The notes under the pieces: generated by a model
The model's database searches: none
The model's input: only the letters and a program-made list of their open reading frames with translations
What the model was told of the DNA's origin: nothing
Assembly (NCBI RefSeq): GCF_014650175.1
Contig: NZ_BMUL01000007.1
Location: 186,001-250,000 of the forward strand
DNA: 64,000 bases
Direction: 5' to 3'
Source of the DNA: Streptomyces termitum
GTDB lineage: Bacteria > Actinomycetota > Actinomycetes > Streptomycetales > Streptomycetaceae
In this document: positions 42,201-50,899 of the stretch, one piece after another
Numbering within the stretch: the first letter of the stretch is position 1
How the letters are laid out: each line of letters opens with the position of its first letter
Position numbers and translations under genes: made by a program

Positions 42201-42911
42201 ATGACCACCGTTCAAGGAGCCCGCGCCCGCGCCCGGATCGAGATCACCGCCGCCATCAAGGACGAGGCCCGCCGGCAGCTCGCCGCCGAGGGCGCCGCCA
42301 AGCTCTCGCTGCGCGCCGTCGCCCGCGAGCTCGGCATGGTCTCCTCCGCGCTCTACCGCTACTTCCCCAGCCGGGACGACCTGCTGACCGCGCTCATCAT
42401 CGACGCGTACGACACCGTCGGCGCCGCCGCCGAACGGGCCCACGCCGCCGCCGTCCGCGCCGACCCCCGCGACCACCTCGCGCACTGGGTCGCCGTCTGC
42501 CGGGCCGTCCGCGCCTGGGCCATCGCCCACCCGCACGAGTACGCCCTCATCTACGGCTCCCCGGTGCCCGGCTACACCGCGCCGCAGGACACCGTCGTCC
42601 CGGCCGCCCGGGTCGCCCTGCTCCTCGTGGCGACCGCCCGGGAGGCGTACCGGGACGAGGGCGTCGCGCTGCCGCCGCTCCCGGACGACCTGGCGCCGGA
42701 GGCCGAGCGGCTCGCCGCCGACCTGGCGCCCGACCTGCCGCCGGCCCTGGCCGTCGCCCTGGTCTTCGCCTGGGCGCAGCTCTTCGGCCTGGTCTCCTTC
42801 GAGGTCTTCGGCCAGTTCAACCGGGTCGTCGAGGACCGGGACGCCTTCTTCGCCACCGCCGCCGAACGCCTCGGCCGCGAGGCCGGCATCACACCCCGGC
42901 CCCGCGCCTGA
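42201..42911 (+). CDS. TetR family regulator of the adjacent DDN-like gene
   Basis: 236 residues from ATG. HTH at about 12-60: IEITAAIKDEARRQLAAEG, LSLRAVARELGMVSSALYRYFPSRDDLL in parts. The C-terminal domain (TetR_C_13-like: AHYALI-type HEYALIYGSPVPGY, FAWAQLFGLVSFEVFGQF) is typical of a streptomycete subgroup. It is divergent from the deazaflavin reductase gene and most likely represses it and itself through the 42081-42102 repeat and the half-site over its own start. Confidence 0.92.
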   Translation: MTTVQGARARARIEITAAIKDEARRQLAAEGAAKLSLRAVARELGMVSSALYRYFPSRDDLLTALIIDAYDTVGAAAERAHAAAVRADPRDHLAHWVAVCRAVRAWAIAHPHEYALIYGSPVPGYTAPQDTVVPAARVALLLVATAREAYRDEGVALPPLPDDLAPEAERLAADLAPDLPPALAVALVFAWAQLFGLVSFEVFGQFNRVVEDRDAFFATAAERLGREAGITPRPRA

Positions 42912-42989
42912 CCTCCCCGCGCCTTTTCTCCTGGCGTCCGGCCGTCCCGTACCTGCCCTTCCTCCCCCTCGTCCGCCTCGTCCCCCGGG

Positions 42990-43772
42990 TCAGACCGCCG
43001 ACAGCTCATGCCACAGCCGCAGCGGTTCCGGGTCGCCCGTCGTGGTGAGGGCGGAGGCGGGCAGCCGGTTCCACAGCGCCAGGTACAGCGTCCCGGCGGG
43101 CGCGGCCGCCTCGGCGTCGACCGGGGCCAGGAGGCCCGTACCGCCCGTGCCCGCCGCGCCGTCCGTCGCGCCGCCCGCCGGGTGGTGCTCCGTGGCGGGC
43201 GGCAGCTCCGAGAGCCGTACGGTCCAGGCGTCCCCGGTGTCGGTCGCCCGGAAGCGGAGCGTGCGCGGCTCGGGGGCGCGGACCCGGCTGCGGTCGCGGG
43301 CGTGGAAACCGGCCAGCAGCTCGCTGACGCCGTCGGCCGCGAAGCCGGGCGCGACCGGCGCCGGCCCGGCCCCGAGCGTCGCCTCGGCGTCCACCCGGTG
43401 CACGGCCGTCTCGTGCGCCTGCCGCCGCGCCCAGAACACGAGCGGCGACGTCGCGGGCAGGAAGGTCCACACGTCGAGGTCCTCCGGCGCCGCGCGCAGG
43501 GCCTCGACCAGCGCGGCGTGGCCCTCCCGGTAGTGGGCGATCAGCGCTTCGCCGTCCAGACCGGTCTCGCCGTCCCCCTCCTGGTACGAGGCGTGCCGCT
43601 CGACCACGTGCTTCGCCGCCCAGCGGTGGATCATCGCGGTGTGCCGCAGCAGGTCCCGCACCCGCCACCCCGGGCAGGTCGGCACCTCCGCGTCCACGCC
43701 CGCCCGGGCGGCCGCCTCCGCCAGCCCCAGGCCGGCCTCCTCCAGCGCGCCGACGTACTCCGAGACCTTCAT
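42990..43772 (-). CDS. Maleylpyruvate isomerase-family mycothiol-dependent protein
   Basis: 260 residues from the ATG at 43772 (MKVSEY); an ATG at 43811 adds 13 residues and cannot be excluded. The N-terminal DinB-like mycothiol-dependent domain shows CPGWRVRDLLRHTAMIHRWA and RRQAHETAVHRVDAE, with the His residues expected to bind metal and thiol. A C-terminal SCP2-like part (TGDAWTVRLSEL ... YLALWNRLP) completes the family layout. Mycothiol is the actinobacterial thiol, so isomerase or transferase activity is likely; the substrate is unknown. Confidence 0.87.
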   Translation of the reverse strand: MKVSEYVGALEEAGLGLAEAAARAGVDAEVPTCPGWRVRDLLRHTAMIHRWAAKHVVERHASYQEGDGETGLDGEALIAHYREGHAALVEALRAAPEDLDVWTFLPATSPLVFWARRQAHETAVHRVDAEATLGAGPAPVAPGFAADGVSELLAGFHARDRSRVRAPEPRTLRFRATDTGDAWTVRLSELPPATEHHPAGGATDGAAGTGGTGLLAPVDAEAAAPAGTLYLALWNRLPASALTTTGDPEPLRLWHELSAV

Positions 43773-43870
43773 GACCGCCCCGTTCCCGGTGTTCCCCGTG
43801 TCCGTTTCCATGCCCGGATTCTGGCACCGGGGGTCCGGTCCGCGGGCCCGATCGTGGGAGACTCGGGCGC

Positions 43871-45097
43871 ATGAACGGCAAGGCGACGACGACGCGTACT
43901 CGGCTGGACAGGGGACGCGGGGCGCTCGGCCCCGCGCTGGAGCTGGTGCACACCGGGCGGGCGCCGACGCGGGCCGTCCTCACCGCCGAACTGGGCGTCA
44001 CCCGCGCCACCGCCGGAGCCGTCGCCGCCGAACTGGAGGCCCTCGGGCTCATCCGGGTCGACTCCAACCCCGGGGCCGCCGCCGGCTCCCAGGGCCGTCC
44101 CTCGCACCGGCTCGCCGTCGACGAGCGGGGGCCGGTGGTGCTCGCCGGCCAGGTCCACCCCGACGGGTTCCGGGCCGCGCTGATCGGCCTCGGCGGCACC
44201 CTCGTCGCGACCGTGCCCGGTTCGGTGACGGTCTCGGCCGACCCGGCGCAGGTCCTGGGCGCGGTCGTGGAGGCCGGGGCCGCGCTGCTGCGGGAGACCG
44301 GGCGCCGCTGCGTGGGCGCGGGCCTCGCCGTGCCCTCCGCCGTCGCCGAGCCGGAGGGGACCGCGCTCAACCCGCTCCACCTGGCCTGGCCCGCCGGTTC
44401 GCCGGTCCGCGAGATCTTCGCCGAACGGGTCCGGGCGGCCGGCATCGAGGGCCCCGCCTTCACCGGCAACGACGTGAACCTCGCCGCGCTGGCCGAGCAC
44501 CGGCACGGTGCCGGGCGCGGCGCCCGCGACCTGCTCTGCGTGGCCACCGGGCACCGGGGCGTCGGCGGCGCGCTCGTCCTCGACGGGCGGCTGCACACCG
44601 GGAGTTCGGGCCTCGCCCTGGAGGTCGGCCACCTCACGGTCAACCCGGAGGGGCGGCCCTGCCACTGCGGCGGCCGGGGCTGCCTCGACGTCGAGACCGA
44701 CCCGCTGGCCTTCCTCACGGTCGCCGGCCGGGAGCCGGGCCCGGAGGTGTCGCTGCTCCAGCAGGCCCGCGACCTGCTGCGGACCGCGCCGGACGACCCC
44801 GGGGTGCGCGGGGCGGTGGAGGAGCTGATCGACCGGCTCGGCCTCGGGCTCGCGGGCCTGGTGAACATCCTCAACCCGGACCGCATCATCCTCGGCGGCC
44901 TCCACCGCGAACTGCTGGGGGCCGATCCGGAGCGGCTGCGCGCGGTCGTCGCCGACCGCAGCCTGTGGGGCCGCAGCGGCGGGGTGCCGATCCTGCCGTG
45001 CACCCTGGACCACAACAGCCTGGTCGGCGCGGCCGAACTCGCCTGGCAGCCGGTCCTCGACGACCCCCTGACCGCCGTCGGCGGCGCCCCCGTCTGA
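43871..45097 (+). CDS. ROK family transcriptional repressor
   Basis: 408 residues from ATG. An N-terminal winged HTH (LELVHTGRAPTRAVLTAELGVTRATAGAVAAELEALGLI, about 22-62, quoted in parts) distinguishes it from ROK kinases. The ROK body has a degraded phosphate-1 region (VLAGQVHPDGFRAALIGL instead of DxGGT), the GGALVLDGRLHTG loop and the zinc motif CHCGGRGC. It is therefore likely a sugar-responsive NagC/Mlc-type repressor without kinase activity. Divergent from the mycothiol-isomerase gene; targets unknown. Confidence 0.88.
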   Translation: MNGKATTTRTRLDRGRGALGPALELVHTGRAPTRAVLTAELGVTRATAGAVAAELEALGLIRVDSNPGAAAGSQGRPSHRLAVDERGPVVLAGQVHPDGFRAALIGLGGTLVATVPGSVTVSADPAQVLGAVVEAGAALLRETGRRCVGAGLAVPSAVAEPEGTALNPLHLAWPAGSPVREIFAERVRAAGIEGPAFTGNDVNLAALAEHRHGAGRGARDLLCVATGHRGVGGALVLDGRLHTGSSGLALEVGHLTVNPEGRPCHCGGRGCLDVETDPLAFLTVAGREPGPEVSLLQQARDLLRTAPDDPGVRGAVEELIDRLGLGLAGLVNILNPDRIILGGLHRELLGADPERLRAVVADRSLWGRSGGVPILPCTLDHNSLVGAAELAWQPVLDDPLTAVGGAPV

Positions 45098-45112
45098 CCC
45101 GGCGCGCCCCGC

Positions 45113-45463
45113 TCAGGGCCGCCGGGCCTCCAGCTCCGCCGCCCGCGCCCGGAGCGCGGTGGCGCGCCCGTCCCAGTCGGGCCCGTGCAGCCAGAGGCTG
45201 TCCGCGGCCTCCCGCAGCAGCTCCGGCTCGTCGGGGCGCTGGAGCAGCAGGAGCCGGTAGGCGAGGTTGCGGACGCGGACCGGGAGGTGGCCGTCGACCA
45301 GGTGCGGGGTCAGCTCGCGCAGCATCGCGAGGAGGGCGTCGGGGTCCGCGAAGGTCAGCTCCTCCAGGAACGACGCCTCGTCGTGGCCCCGGTCGCAGGG
45401 CGGCGTCGGCCGGTACTCGTCGCCGTAGACGCAGCGCGCGTGCTCGGTCAGGGTCGTGTGCAC
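45113..45463 (-). CDS. Conserved-looking small hypothetical protein
   Basis: 116 residues from the GTG at 45463. I do not recognise it. It is acidic and Leu-rich, with an N-terminal Cys/His region (ARCVYGDEYRPTPPCDRGH) and helices with Leu repeats (LLAMLRELTPHLV, LAYRLLLLQRPDEPELLREA) that look like a helical-repeat scaffold. It is divergent from the methyltransferase gene with 126 bases between. Codon bias is normal for the genome. Confidence 0.6.
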   Translation of the reverse strand: MHTTLTEHARCVYGDEYRPTPPCDRGHDEASFLEELTFADPDALLAMLRELTPHLVDGHLPVRVRNLAYRLLLLQRPDEPELLREAADSLWLHGPDWDGRATALRARAAELEARRP

Positions 45464-45575
45464 GACAGCCGATGGTACGGGGCCGTCCGCGGCCCGCCGC
45501 CGGGAGCTCGGCCCGCCTCCACAACCCGGGGCGGAGGGCGGGAAAAAAGCGGTGGGCGCGGTCCGTTCCGGCCGG

Positions 45576-45581
45576 TAGCGT
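45576..45581 (+). promoter_or_regulatory. -10 box of the methyltransferase gene, leaderless
   Basis: TAGCGT followed by eight bases and the ATG at 45590; no ribosome site between them. Confidence 0.45.
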
Positions 45582-45589
45582 CGCCGCAC

Positions 45590-46363
45590 ATGATCGCTTC
45601 CGACGCAGACCTTCCGCCCCGTCTGGGCGCCCTCACCTTCCACGGCCCGCTCTCCGAGGAGCGGGCCGCGCGCCTCGTCCGGCGGATCGCCGCCACCGGC
45701 CCCGCCGACGTCCTCGACATCGGCTGCGGCTGGGGCGAGCTCCTGCTCCGCGTCCTCGACGCGGTGCCCGGGGCCACCGGCACCGGCCTCGACATCGAGG
45801 CCGGGGACCTGGCCCGGGGCCGGGCGCTCGCCGAGGAGCGGGGGCTCGGGGACCGCGCCGTCTTCGCCGAGGAGTCGGCGCGCGGCACGGCGCGGGGGCC
45901 GGTGGACGCGATCCTCTGCCTCGGCGCCAGTCAGGCCCTCTGCGACCCGGAGCTGCCGCACGACCCGGCGCGGGCGCTGCGCGAGCTGCGCCGGCTGGTC
46001 CGGCCCGGGGGCGTGGTGGTGCTCGGGGAGGGCTTCTGGGAGCGGACCCCGACCGAGGAGGAGCTGGCCGGGATGTGGCCGGGCGCGCGCGTCGGCGACC
46101 ACTTCCCGCTGGGCGGGCTCGTCGACCTCGCGATCGGGGCGGGGTTCCGGCCGGTCTGGATCGAGACGGCGGGGCGGGAGGAGTGGGAGGAGTTCGAGTC
46201 CGGCTACCGGTACGACGCGGAGCTGTGGCTCGCGGCCCGTCCGGACCATCCGCTGGCGGCCGAGACCCGGGAGCGCGTCGACCGGCAGCGGTCGAGCTGG
46301 CTGAACGGCTACCGCAACGTCCTCGGCATCGCCTACCTGACCCTGGTCGCCACGGCGGAGTGA
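45590..46363 (+). CDS. SAM-dependent class I methyltransferase
   Basis: 257 residues from ATG. Motif I is VLDIGCGWGELLLRVLD (about 42-58), with the acidic residue of motif II in GTGLDIEAGDL, motif post-II in DAILCLGASQAL and GGVVVLGEGFWER as motif III. The substrate is not evident. Other residues such as WLNGYRNVLGIAYLTLV near the C-terminus are shared by small-molecule methyltransferases of streptomycetes. Start supported by a leaderless-type -10. Confidence 0.9.
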   Translation: MIASDADLPPRLGALTFHGPLSEERAARLVRRIAATGPADVLDIGCGWGELLLRVLDAVPGATGTGLDIEAGDLARGRALAEERGLGDRAVFAEESARGTARGPVDAILCLGASQALCDPELPHDPARALRELRRLVRPGGVVVLGEGFWERTPTEEELAGMWPGARVGDHFPLGGLVDLAIGAGFRPVWIETAGREEWEEFESGYRYDAELWLAARPDHPLAAETRERVDRQRSSWLNGYRNVLGIAYLTLVATAE

Positions 46364-46397
46364 ACCACCGGGCGGCCCCGGCTCCCGCGCTCCCGCC

Positions 46398-46985
46398 TCA
46401 GAGGGCGCGCGGGCCGCTCGCGGCGAGCGCCGGGGCGGCGGCGGGGAGCGCGAAGGGCGCGTCCGCGAGGGGGCTGTACGAGACGATCGGCTCCAGCGGC
46501 ACGAGGGCGTCGAACCCGGCCTCGACGCCGGTGGCCGCCGGATCGAGGGCGCGCGGCGGCGCGGTCAGGGTGAACCAGACGACCTTGCCGTCGGCGCCGC
46601 GCGGGCGCACGCCCCAACTGTCGCTGAGCGCCCCGACGATGGCGAGGCCCCGGCCGGAGGTGGCGAGCGCGTCCGGCCCGGCCGCCTCGTCCCACAGGTC
46701 CTCGGCGCCGGTCTCCGACGCCACGGGTATCCGGGGGTCGTGGTCCCGGACCGACACGGTCAGCCGGTCGAGGAACAGCTCCAGTTCGACCGTGCACTCC
46801 TTGTCGGGGCGCGCGTGGCGGTGCACGTTGCTCAGAAGCTCGGTCACGCCCAGTTGGACGGGGTCGACCAAGTCGTCGAGATGCCAGTGGCGCAGATGGG
46901 CGGAAACGATTCTGCGGATCTGTCCGATCCGTTGCGGAAGGGCGTGGAGCTCCACCGCGTAATACCTGCTCGGCTCGCTGATCAC
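46398..46985 (-). CDS. RsbW-like ATP-binding (HATPase) anti-sigma-type protein
   Basis: 195 residues from the GTG at 46985 with GGGGAG eight bases upstream. The GHKL ATPase fold shows the N box QLGVTELLSNVHRHARPDKEC in parts, the G1 box VRDHDPRIP and the G2 region GRGLAIVGALSDSWGV. Length and layout match streptomycete serine-kinase-type anti-sigma regulators, which are countered by SpoIIE-like phosphatases. A short ORF stops exactly at its start (see rejected items). Partner unknown. Confidence 0.87.
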   Translation of the reverse strand: MISEPSRYYAVELHALPQRIGQIRRIVSAHLRHWHLDDLVDPVQLGVTELLSNVHRHARPDKECTVELELFLDRLTVSVRDHDPRIPVASETGAEDLWDEAAGPDALATSGRGLAIVGALSDSWGVRPRGADGKVVWFTLTAPPRALDPAATGVEAGFDALVPLEPIVSYSPLADAPFALPAAAPALAASGPRAL

Positions 46986-47310
46986 GGCTGCGACTCCCCG
47001 AAGTAGTCCTGAAGAAGACGGAGATTCGGATCTGTCATGCGGTACAGCAGGCGGCGCACTGAGCGCAGTGTCACCGCCGGTGAACCCTCGGTGAGGTTCC
47101 TCCAGCGTGGACCAGCCGTCACCACCCCGCAACCCGCGGCGAGCCCTCGCAGGTCAGCGGTGGTGGGGCGGGGCGACCCGGAGGTCGTACGGCTTCGGGG
47201 GAGGGGAGTCGCCGACCGGGGGAAGCCGCCGTCCGGGGGAGGCTCCGGGGGCGCGGGCGCCGTGCGGCGGGAGCCGCCGGCGGGCGGTCCGGAGCCCGCG
47301 CGCCGTCGGG
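46986..47310. other. 325-base gap, no gene supported
   Basis: G-rich on the plus strand, with GGGGGAAGCCGCCGTCCGGGGGAGG-like repetition. It must carry the promoter of the HATPase gene and the 3' flank of the 105-residue hypothetical gene. I see no convincing ORF, hairpin or motif. Confidence 0.5.
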
Positions 47311-47628
47311 TCAGCGGCCGCCCGCCGCCCGGCGGAGGGCGGCGAGGAAGCGGCCCGCCTCCTCGGCGTCCCGGTCGTCGTCCTCCCCGGCGGCGTCCAT
47401 GGTGAGCCGGTAGCGGGTGCCGTTCACCTTCGCCACCGTCTCGTCCCCCTTCGCGAACCACGGCCGGCCCGCCCGCACCGCCCGGACCGGCGCGCTGTCG
47501 ATCTCGGAGCCGTAACTCGTCAGCAGGGCGAGCCTGCCGTCCTCGATGCGCACCTCCCCGGCGCGGGTCAGCGAGCGCGGCCACCGCGCGATCCGTACGC
47601 CCCTGGCGCTGAACTCCGGTTCCGACAT
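47311..47628 (-). CDS. Small hypothetical protein
   Basis: 105 residues from ATG. Not recognised. It has a beta-rich look (VRIARWPRSLTRAGEVRIEDGRLALLTSYGSEIDSAPV, quoted as a short part), ending in a helical Ala/Arg stretch. The residues RLTMDAAGEDDDRDAEEAGRFLAAL suggest a PH-like small domain with an acidic linker. Divergent from the Cds1-like gene 198 bases away. Confidence 0.6.
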   Translation of the reverse strand: MSEPEFSARGVRIARWPRSLTRAGEVRIEDGRLALLTSYGSEIDSAPVRAVRAGRPWFAKGDETVAKVNGTRYRLTMDAAGEDDDRDAEEAGRFLAALRRAAGGR

Positions 47629-47708
47629 GCCGATCCGCCCCTTCCGTCCGCAGTCCTCCCCTCAGTGTGCCAAGCCGTCGGCGCGGGCACCAGCAGCCGT
47701 CGCGCATC

Positions 47709-47747
47709 CGTTCCCCAAGGCGTTCCTATGGACCGTCAAAGGGAACG
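47709..47747. promoter_or_regulatory. Inverted repeat CGTTCCC...GGGAACG upstream of the Cds1-like gene
   Basis: CGTTCCC (47709-47715) and GGGAACG (47741-47747), with a further CGTTCC at 47721-47726. A possible operator in the divergent region; TATCGT at 47767 could be the -10. Confidence 0.4.
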
Positions 47748-47826
47748 TTTGCCCAGGTGAGAGCGGTATCGTCGGGGGTGGGAAGCCCGGTGGACCCGCC
47801 CGGGCGGCACAGCGAGGAGACAACCC

Positions 47827-48954
47827 GTGAGCACCACCCCCGGCACCGCGCACGCCCAGACCACCGTCGACGTCGACCGCAGCGACCCGGCCTACCGCGC
47901 CTGGCTGAAGGAAGCGGTCCGCAAGGTCCAGGCCGACGCCAACCGCTCCGCCGACACCCACCTCCTGCGCTTCCCGCTCCCCGAGAAGTGGGGCATCGAC
48001 CTGTACCTCAAGGACGAGTCCACCCACCCCACCGGCAGCCTCAAACACCGCCTGGCCCGCTCCCTCTTCCTCTACGCGCTCTGCAACGGCCGGCTCCGCC
48101 CCGGCAAGCCCGTCATCGAGGCGTCCAGCGGCTCGACGGCCGTCTCCGAGGCGTACTTCGCCAAGCTCGTCGGCCTCCCCTTCATCGCCGTGATGCCCCG
48201 CACCACCAGCCCCGAGAAGTGCCGGCTCATCGAATTCCACGGCGGGCAGTGTCACTTCGTCGACGACCCGCGCCGCATGTACGAGGAGTCCGCCGCGCTC
48301 GCCGAGCGCACCGGCGGCCACTACATGGACCAGTTCACCTACGCCGAGCGGGCCACCGACTGGCGCGGCAACAACAACATCGCCGAATCGATCTACCAGC
48401 AGCTGCGGATGGAGCGGTACCCCGAACCGGCCTGGATCGTCGCCACCGCCGGCACCGGCGGCACCTCGGCCACCATCGCCCGCTACGTCCACTACACCCA
48501 GCAGGACACCCGGGTCTGCGTCGCCGACCCGGAGAACTCCTGCTTCTTCGACGGCTGGGTGCACCACGACCCCGGCGCCACCTCCGACTGCGGCTCCCGC
48601 ATCGAGGGCATCGGCCGCCCCCGGATGGAGCCCAGCTTCGTGCCCGGCGCCATCGACCGCATGATGAAGGTCCCCGACGCGGCCAGCGTCGCCGCCGTCC
48701 GCGCCCTGGAGACCGCGATCGGCCGCAAGGCGGGCGGCTCCACCGGCACCGGCCTGTGGAGCGCCCTCAAGATCGTCGCCGAGATGGTCGAGCAGGAGCG
48801 CACCGGCAGCGTCGTCACCCTCCTCTGCGACCCCGGCGAGCGCTACCTCGACAAGTACTACTCCGACGCCTGGCTGGCCGAACAGGGCCTCGACATCACG
48901 CCGTACGCCGCCGCTATCGAGCGCTTCCTGGCGACGGGCGCCTGGCCGGCGTGA
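47827..48954 (+). CDS. Cds1-like PLP-dependent cysteine desulfhydrase / cysteine synthase-family enzyme
   Basis: 375 residues from GTG with AGGAGA upstream. Fold-type II PLP signatures: [19 protein letters not shown] with the PLP Lys, [34 protein letters not shown] as phosphate-binding loop and [11 protein letters not shown] near the C-terminus. The sequence is closer to mycobacterial Cds1 (cysteine to H2S, pyruvate and ammonia) than to CysK, which uses a TSGNTG loop. It therefore probably degrades cysteine. Its 3' end overlaps the SRPBCC gene by 41 bases on the opposite strand. Confidence 0.88.
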   Translation: MSTTPGTAHAQTTVDVDRSDPAYRAWLKEAVRKVQADANRSADTHLLRFPLPEKWGIDLYLKDESTHPTGSLKHRLARSLFLYALCNGRLRPGKPVIEASSGSTAVSEAYFAKLVGLPFIAVMPRTTSPEKCRLIEFHGGQCHFVDDPRRMYEESAALAERTGGHYMDQFTYAERATDWRGNNNIAESIYQQLRMERYPEPAWIVATAGTGGTSATIARYVHYTQQDTRVCVADPENSCFFDGWVHHDPGATSDCGSRIEGIGRPRMEPSFVPGAIDRMMKVPDAASVAAVRALETAIGRKAGGSTGTGLWSALKIVAEMVEQERTGSVVTLLCDPGERYLDKYYSDAWLAEQGLDITPYAAAIERFLATGAWPA

Positions 48955-49414
48955 GCCGCCGGTCCAGCAGGGCCGCGGCCCGCCGGAAGGACAGGCCCAG
49001 GCCCGGCGAGGCGAGCCGCAGCCCGGCCCGGAAGGCCGCCGGGCCGTCGGCCGCCATGGTCCAGCGCAGCCGGGTGCCGGAGCCCTCCGGGCGCAGCGTC
49101 CACTCCTCCGCCAGTGCCGTCACGGCCGGCGCGTTGGTGGCGTCCACCCGGTAGGCGTAGCGCAGGTCCGGCTCGGCCGCCAGGATCGTCTCCTCGAAGC
49201 GGACGCCGCCGCGCAGCCGTATCGTGCGCCGCGCCCCGTCGTCGACGGGCACGGCCGAGGCGACCGGGGTGAACCAGGCGGGCAGGCTGCCCACCTCCAC
49301 CGCGATCGACCGGTAGACCGCCGGGGGCGGCGCTTCGAGCCTCGCCCCGAAGACGAGGCGGACGGGTGCGGTGGCGGTGAAGCCGAGCTCCACCGGCCGC
49401 AGTCGGCGTGGCAT
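48914..49414 (-). CDS. SRPBCC-family protein
   Basis: 166 residues from the ATG at 49414, GGGAGG eight bases upstream. START/Bet v1-like pattern: [71 protein letters not shown] in parts, ending in a long helix. It forms a hydrophobic ligand pocket; function unknown. It overlaps the Cds1-like gene at its end and is followed upstream by a second SRPBCC gene on the same strand. Confidence 0.82.
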   Translation of the reverse strand: MPRRLRPVELGFTATAPVRLVFGARLEAPPPAVYRSIAVEVGSLPAWFTPVASAVPVDDGARRTIRLRGGVRFEETILAAEPDLRYAYRVDATNAPAVTALAEEWTLRPEGSGTRLRWTMAADGPAAFRAGLRLASPGLGLSFRRAAALLDRRLTPARRPSPGSAR

Positions 49415-49469
49415 GGACCGGACCTCCCGGGGGCAGACCGCGTGGGTGAGCACCTTAACTGACACCGCG

Positions 49470-49949
49470 TCAGTACGAAAGCCCGTTCGAGGGCGGCCCG
49501 TTGCCGGAACCGCCCCCGCGCAGCAGGCCGTCCAGCGCCCGGCCGAAGACCACCCGGCCCGCCCGCGCCAGCAGCGGACCGCACACCCCCGGCACGCCCC
49601 GTACCGACAGCTCCTCCGTCCACACCACCCGCGACCCGCCCGCGGCCCCCGCCGCCACCTCGATCTCCGCCCAGCCGCGCACCGCCCGCCCCCGCTTCTC
49701 CAGCCGGCAGACCCCCGCCCGGCCCTCCCGCGGCGGCTCCCAGCGCACCACCTCCATTGAGTCCTCGAAACCCACCGGCCCCACCCCGGTCCGCGCCGCG
49801 AACCGCGTCCCGACCCCGTTCGGCCCCGGCGTGAGCACCGTCGTACGGGTCAGCGGCACCCGGCGGCCGTGCGCCGGCCAGTCGGTGAGCCGCCGCCACA
49901 CCTCCTCCGGCGGCGCCGCCGCCACCCGCACCACCCGGAACCGGCTCAC
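49470..49949 (-). CDS. SRPBCC-family protein coupled to DeoR
   Basis: 159 residues from a GTG that overlaps the DeoR stop codon (GTGA), which implies translational coupling. The fold pattern is VSRFRVVRVAAAPPEEVWRRLTDWPAHGRRVPLT at the start, VGTRFAARTGVGPVGFEDSMEVVRW in the middle and LLARAGRVVFGRALDGLL in the last helix, quoted in parts. It is a polyketide-cyclase/Bet v1-like small-ligand protein. No ribosome site is seen, in line with coupling. Confidence 0.82.
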   Translation of the reverse strand: MSRFRVVRVAAAPPEEVWRRLTDWPAHGRRVPLTRTTVLTPGPNGVGTRFAARTGVGPVGFEDSMEVVRWEPPREGRAGVCRLEKRGRAVRGWAEIEVAAGAAGGSRVVWTEELSVRGVPGVCGPLLARAGRVVFGRALDGLLRGGGSGNGPPSNGLSY

Positions 49950-50764
49950 GCCCCCGGCCCGTTCGCCACGACCAGCCCCGGCACGTGCTCCGCCGCCTCG
50001 GCCCGCACCTCCCCGGACATCCCCCCGTCCGTCACCCAGGTGTCCACCTCGGCCAGCGTCCCGAACGAACTCAGCCCCACCGTCCCCCACTTGGTGTGGT
50101 CCGCGACCACCACCACCCGGCGCGCCGACCGGATCAGGCACTGGTTCGTCTCCGCCTCCGCGAGGTTCGGCGTCGACAGCCCCGCCTCCACCGACAGACC
50201 GTGCACCCCCAGGAACAGCAGGTCGAAGTGGAGCGAGCGGATCGCCCGGTCCGCCACCGGCCCCACCAGCGCGTCCGACGGCGTGCGCACCCCGCCCGTC
50301 AGCACCACCACCGGCGCCCGCCGCGCGTCCCCCGCCGCCGGCCGCGCCTCGTGGAAGACGTCCGCCACCCGCACCGAGTTCGTCACCACCGTCAGGTCCG
50401 GCACGTCGAGCAGCCGCCGCGCCAGCGCGTACGTCGTCGTCCCGCCCGACAGCGCCACCGCCGCCCCCGGCCGCACCAGCTCCGCCGCCGCCCGCGCGAT
50501 CCCGTCCTTCGCGCCCGGCTCCAGCACCGACTTCGCCTCGAACCCCGGCTCGTGCGTGCTCGGCTCCGACACCGGCACCGCCCCGCCGTGCACCTTCGCC
50601 ACCAGGCCCTGCCGGGCCAGCGCGTCCAGGTCCCGCCGGACCGTCATGTCCGAGACGCCCAGCCGCCGGGTCAGCTCGTTGACCCGCACGCCGCCGCGCC
50701 GCCGCACCTCGTCGAGGATCAGGGCGCGACGCTGCTCCGCGAGGAGGTTCTGATTGTCACTCAC
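49946..50764 (-). CDS. DeoR/GlpR family transcriptional regulator
   Basis: 272 residues from the GTG at 50764 (MSDNQNLLAEQRR); an in-frame ATG at 50794 would add ten residues without a ribosome site. The HTH reads ALILDEVRRRGGVRVNELTRRLGVSDMTVRRDLDALARQG in parts and the DeoR C-terminal domain has ALSGGTTTYALARRLLDVPDLTVVTNS and FLGVHGLSVEAGLSTPNLAEAETN in parts. Such regulators sense phosphorylated sugars. The SRPBCC gene is its downstream partner. Confidence 0.93.
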   Translation of the reverse strand: MSDNQNLLAEQRRALILDEVRRRGGVRVNELTRRLGVSDMTVRRDLDALARQGLVAKVHGGAVPVSEPSTHEPGFEAKSVLEPGAKDGIARAAAELVRPGAAVALSGGTTTYALARRLLDVPDLTVVTNSVRVADVFHEARPAAGDARRAPVVVLTGGVRTPSDALVGPVADRAIRSLHFDLLFLGVHGLSVEAGLSTPNLAEAETNQCLIRSARRVVVVADHTKWGTVGLSSFGTLAEVDTWVTDGGMSGEVRAEAAEHVPGLVVANGPGA

Positions 50765-50899
50765 CGCCGGGGCCGGTCCTTCCGCAGGAGACATGGGGAT
50801 GGCTGTCGGATTCGGTGAGGGACCGTGCGCGGGCACGATGCCGTCCGCGATCCTGGAGCCGACGCCGCATCCTCCCACCGACGAGAGGAAGACCCCTAA

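Noticed and set aside
46982..47038. 18-codon ORF (MTDPNLRLLQDYFGESQP) ending in a GTGA overlap with the HATPase start
   Set aside because: Attractive as a coupling leader, but codons are unlike local genes, no ribosome site is evident, and the overlap can arise by chance at a GTGA start.
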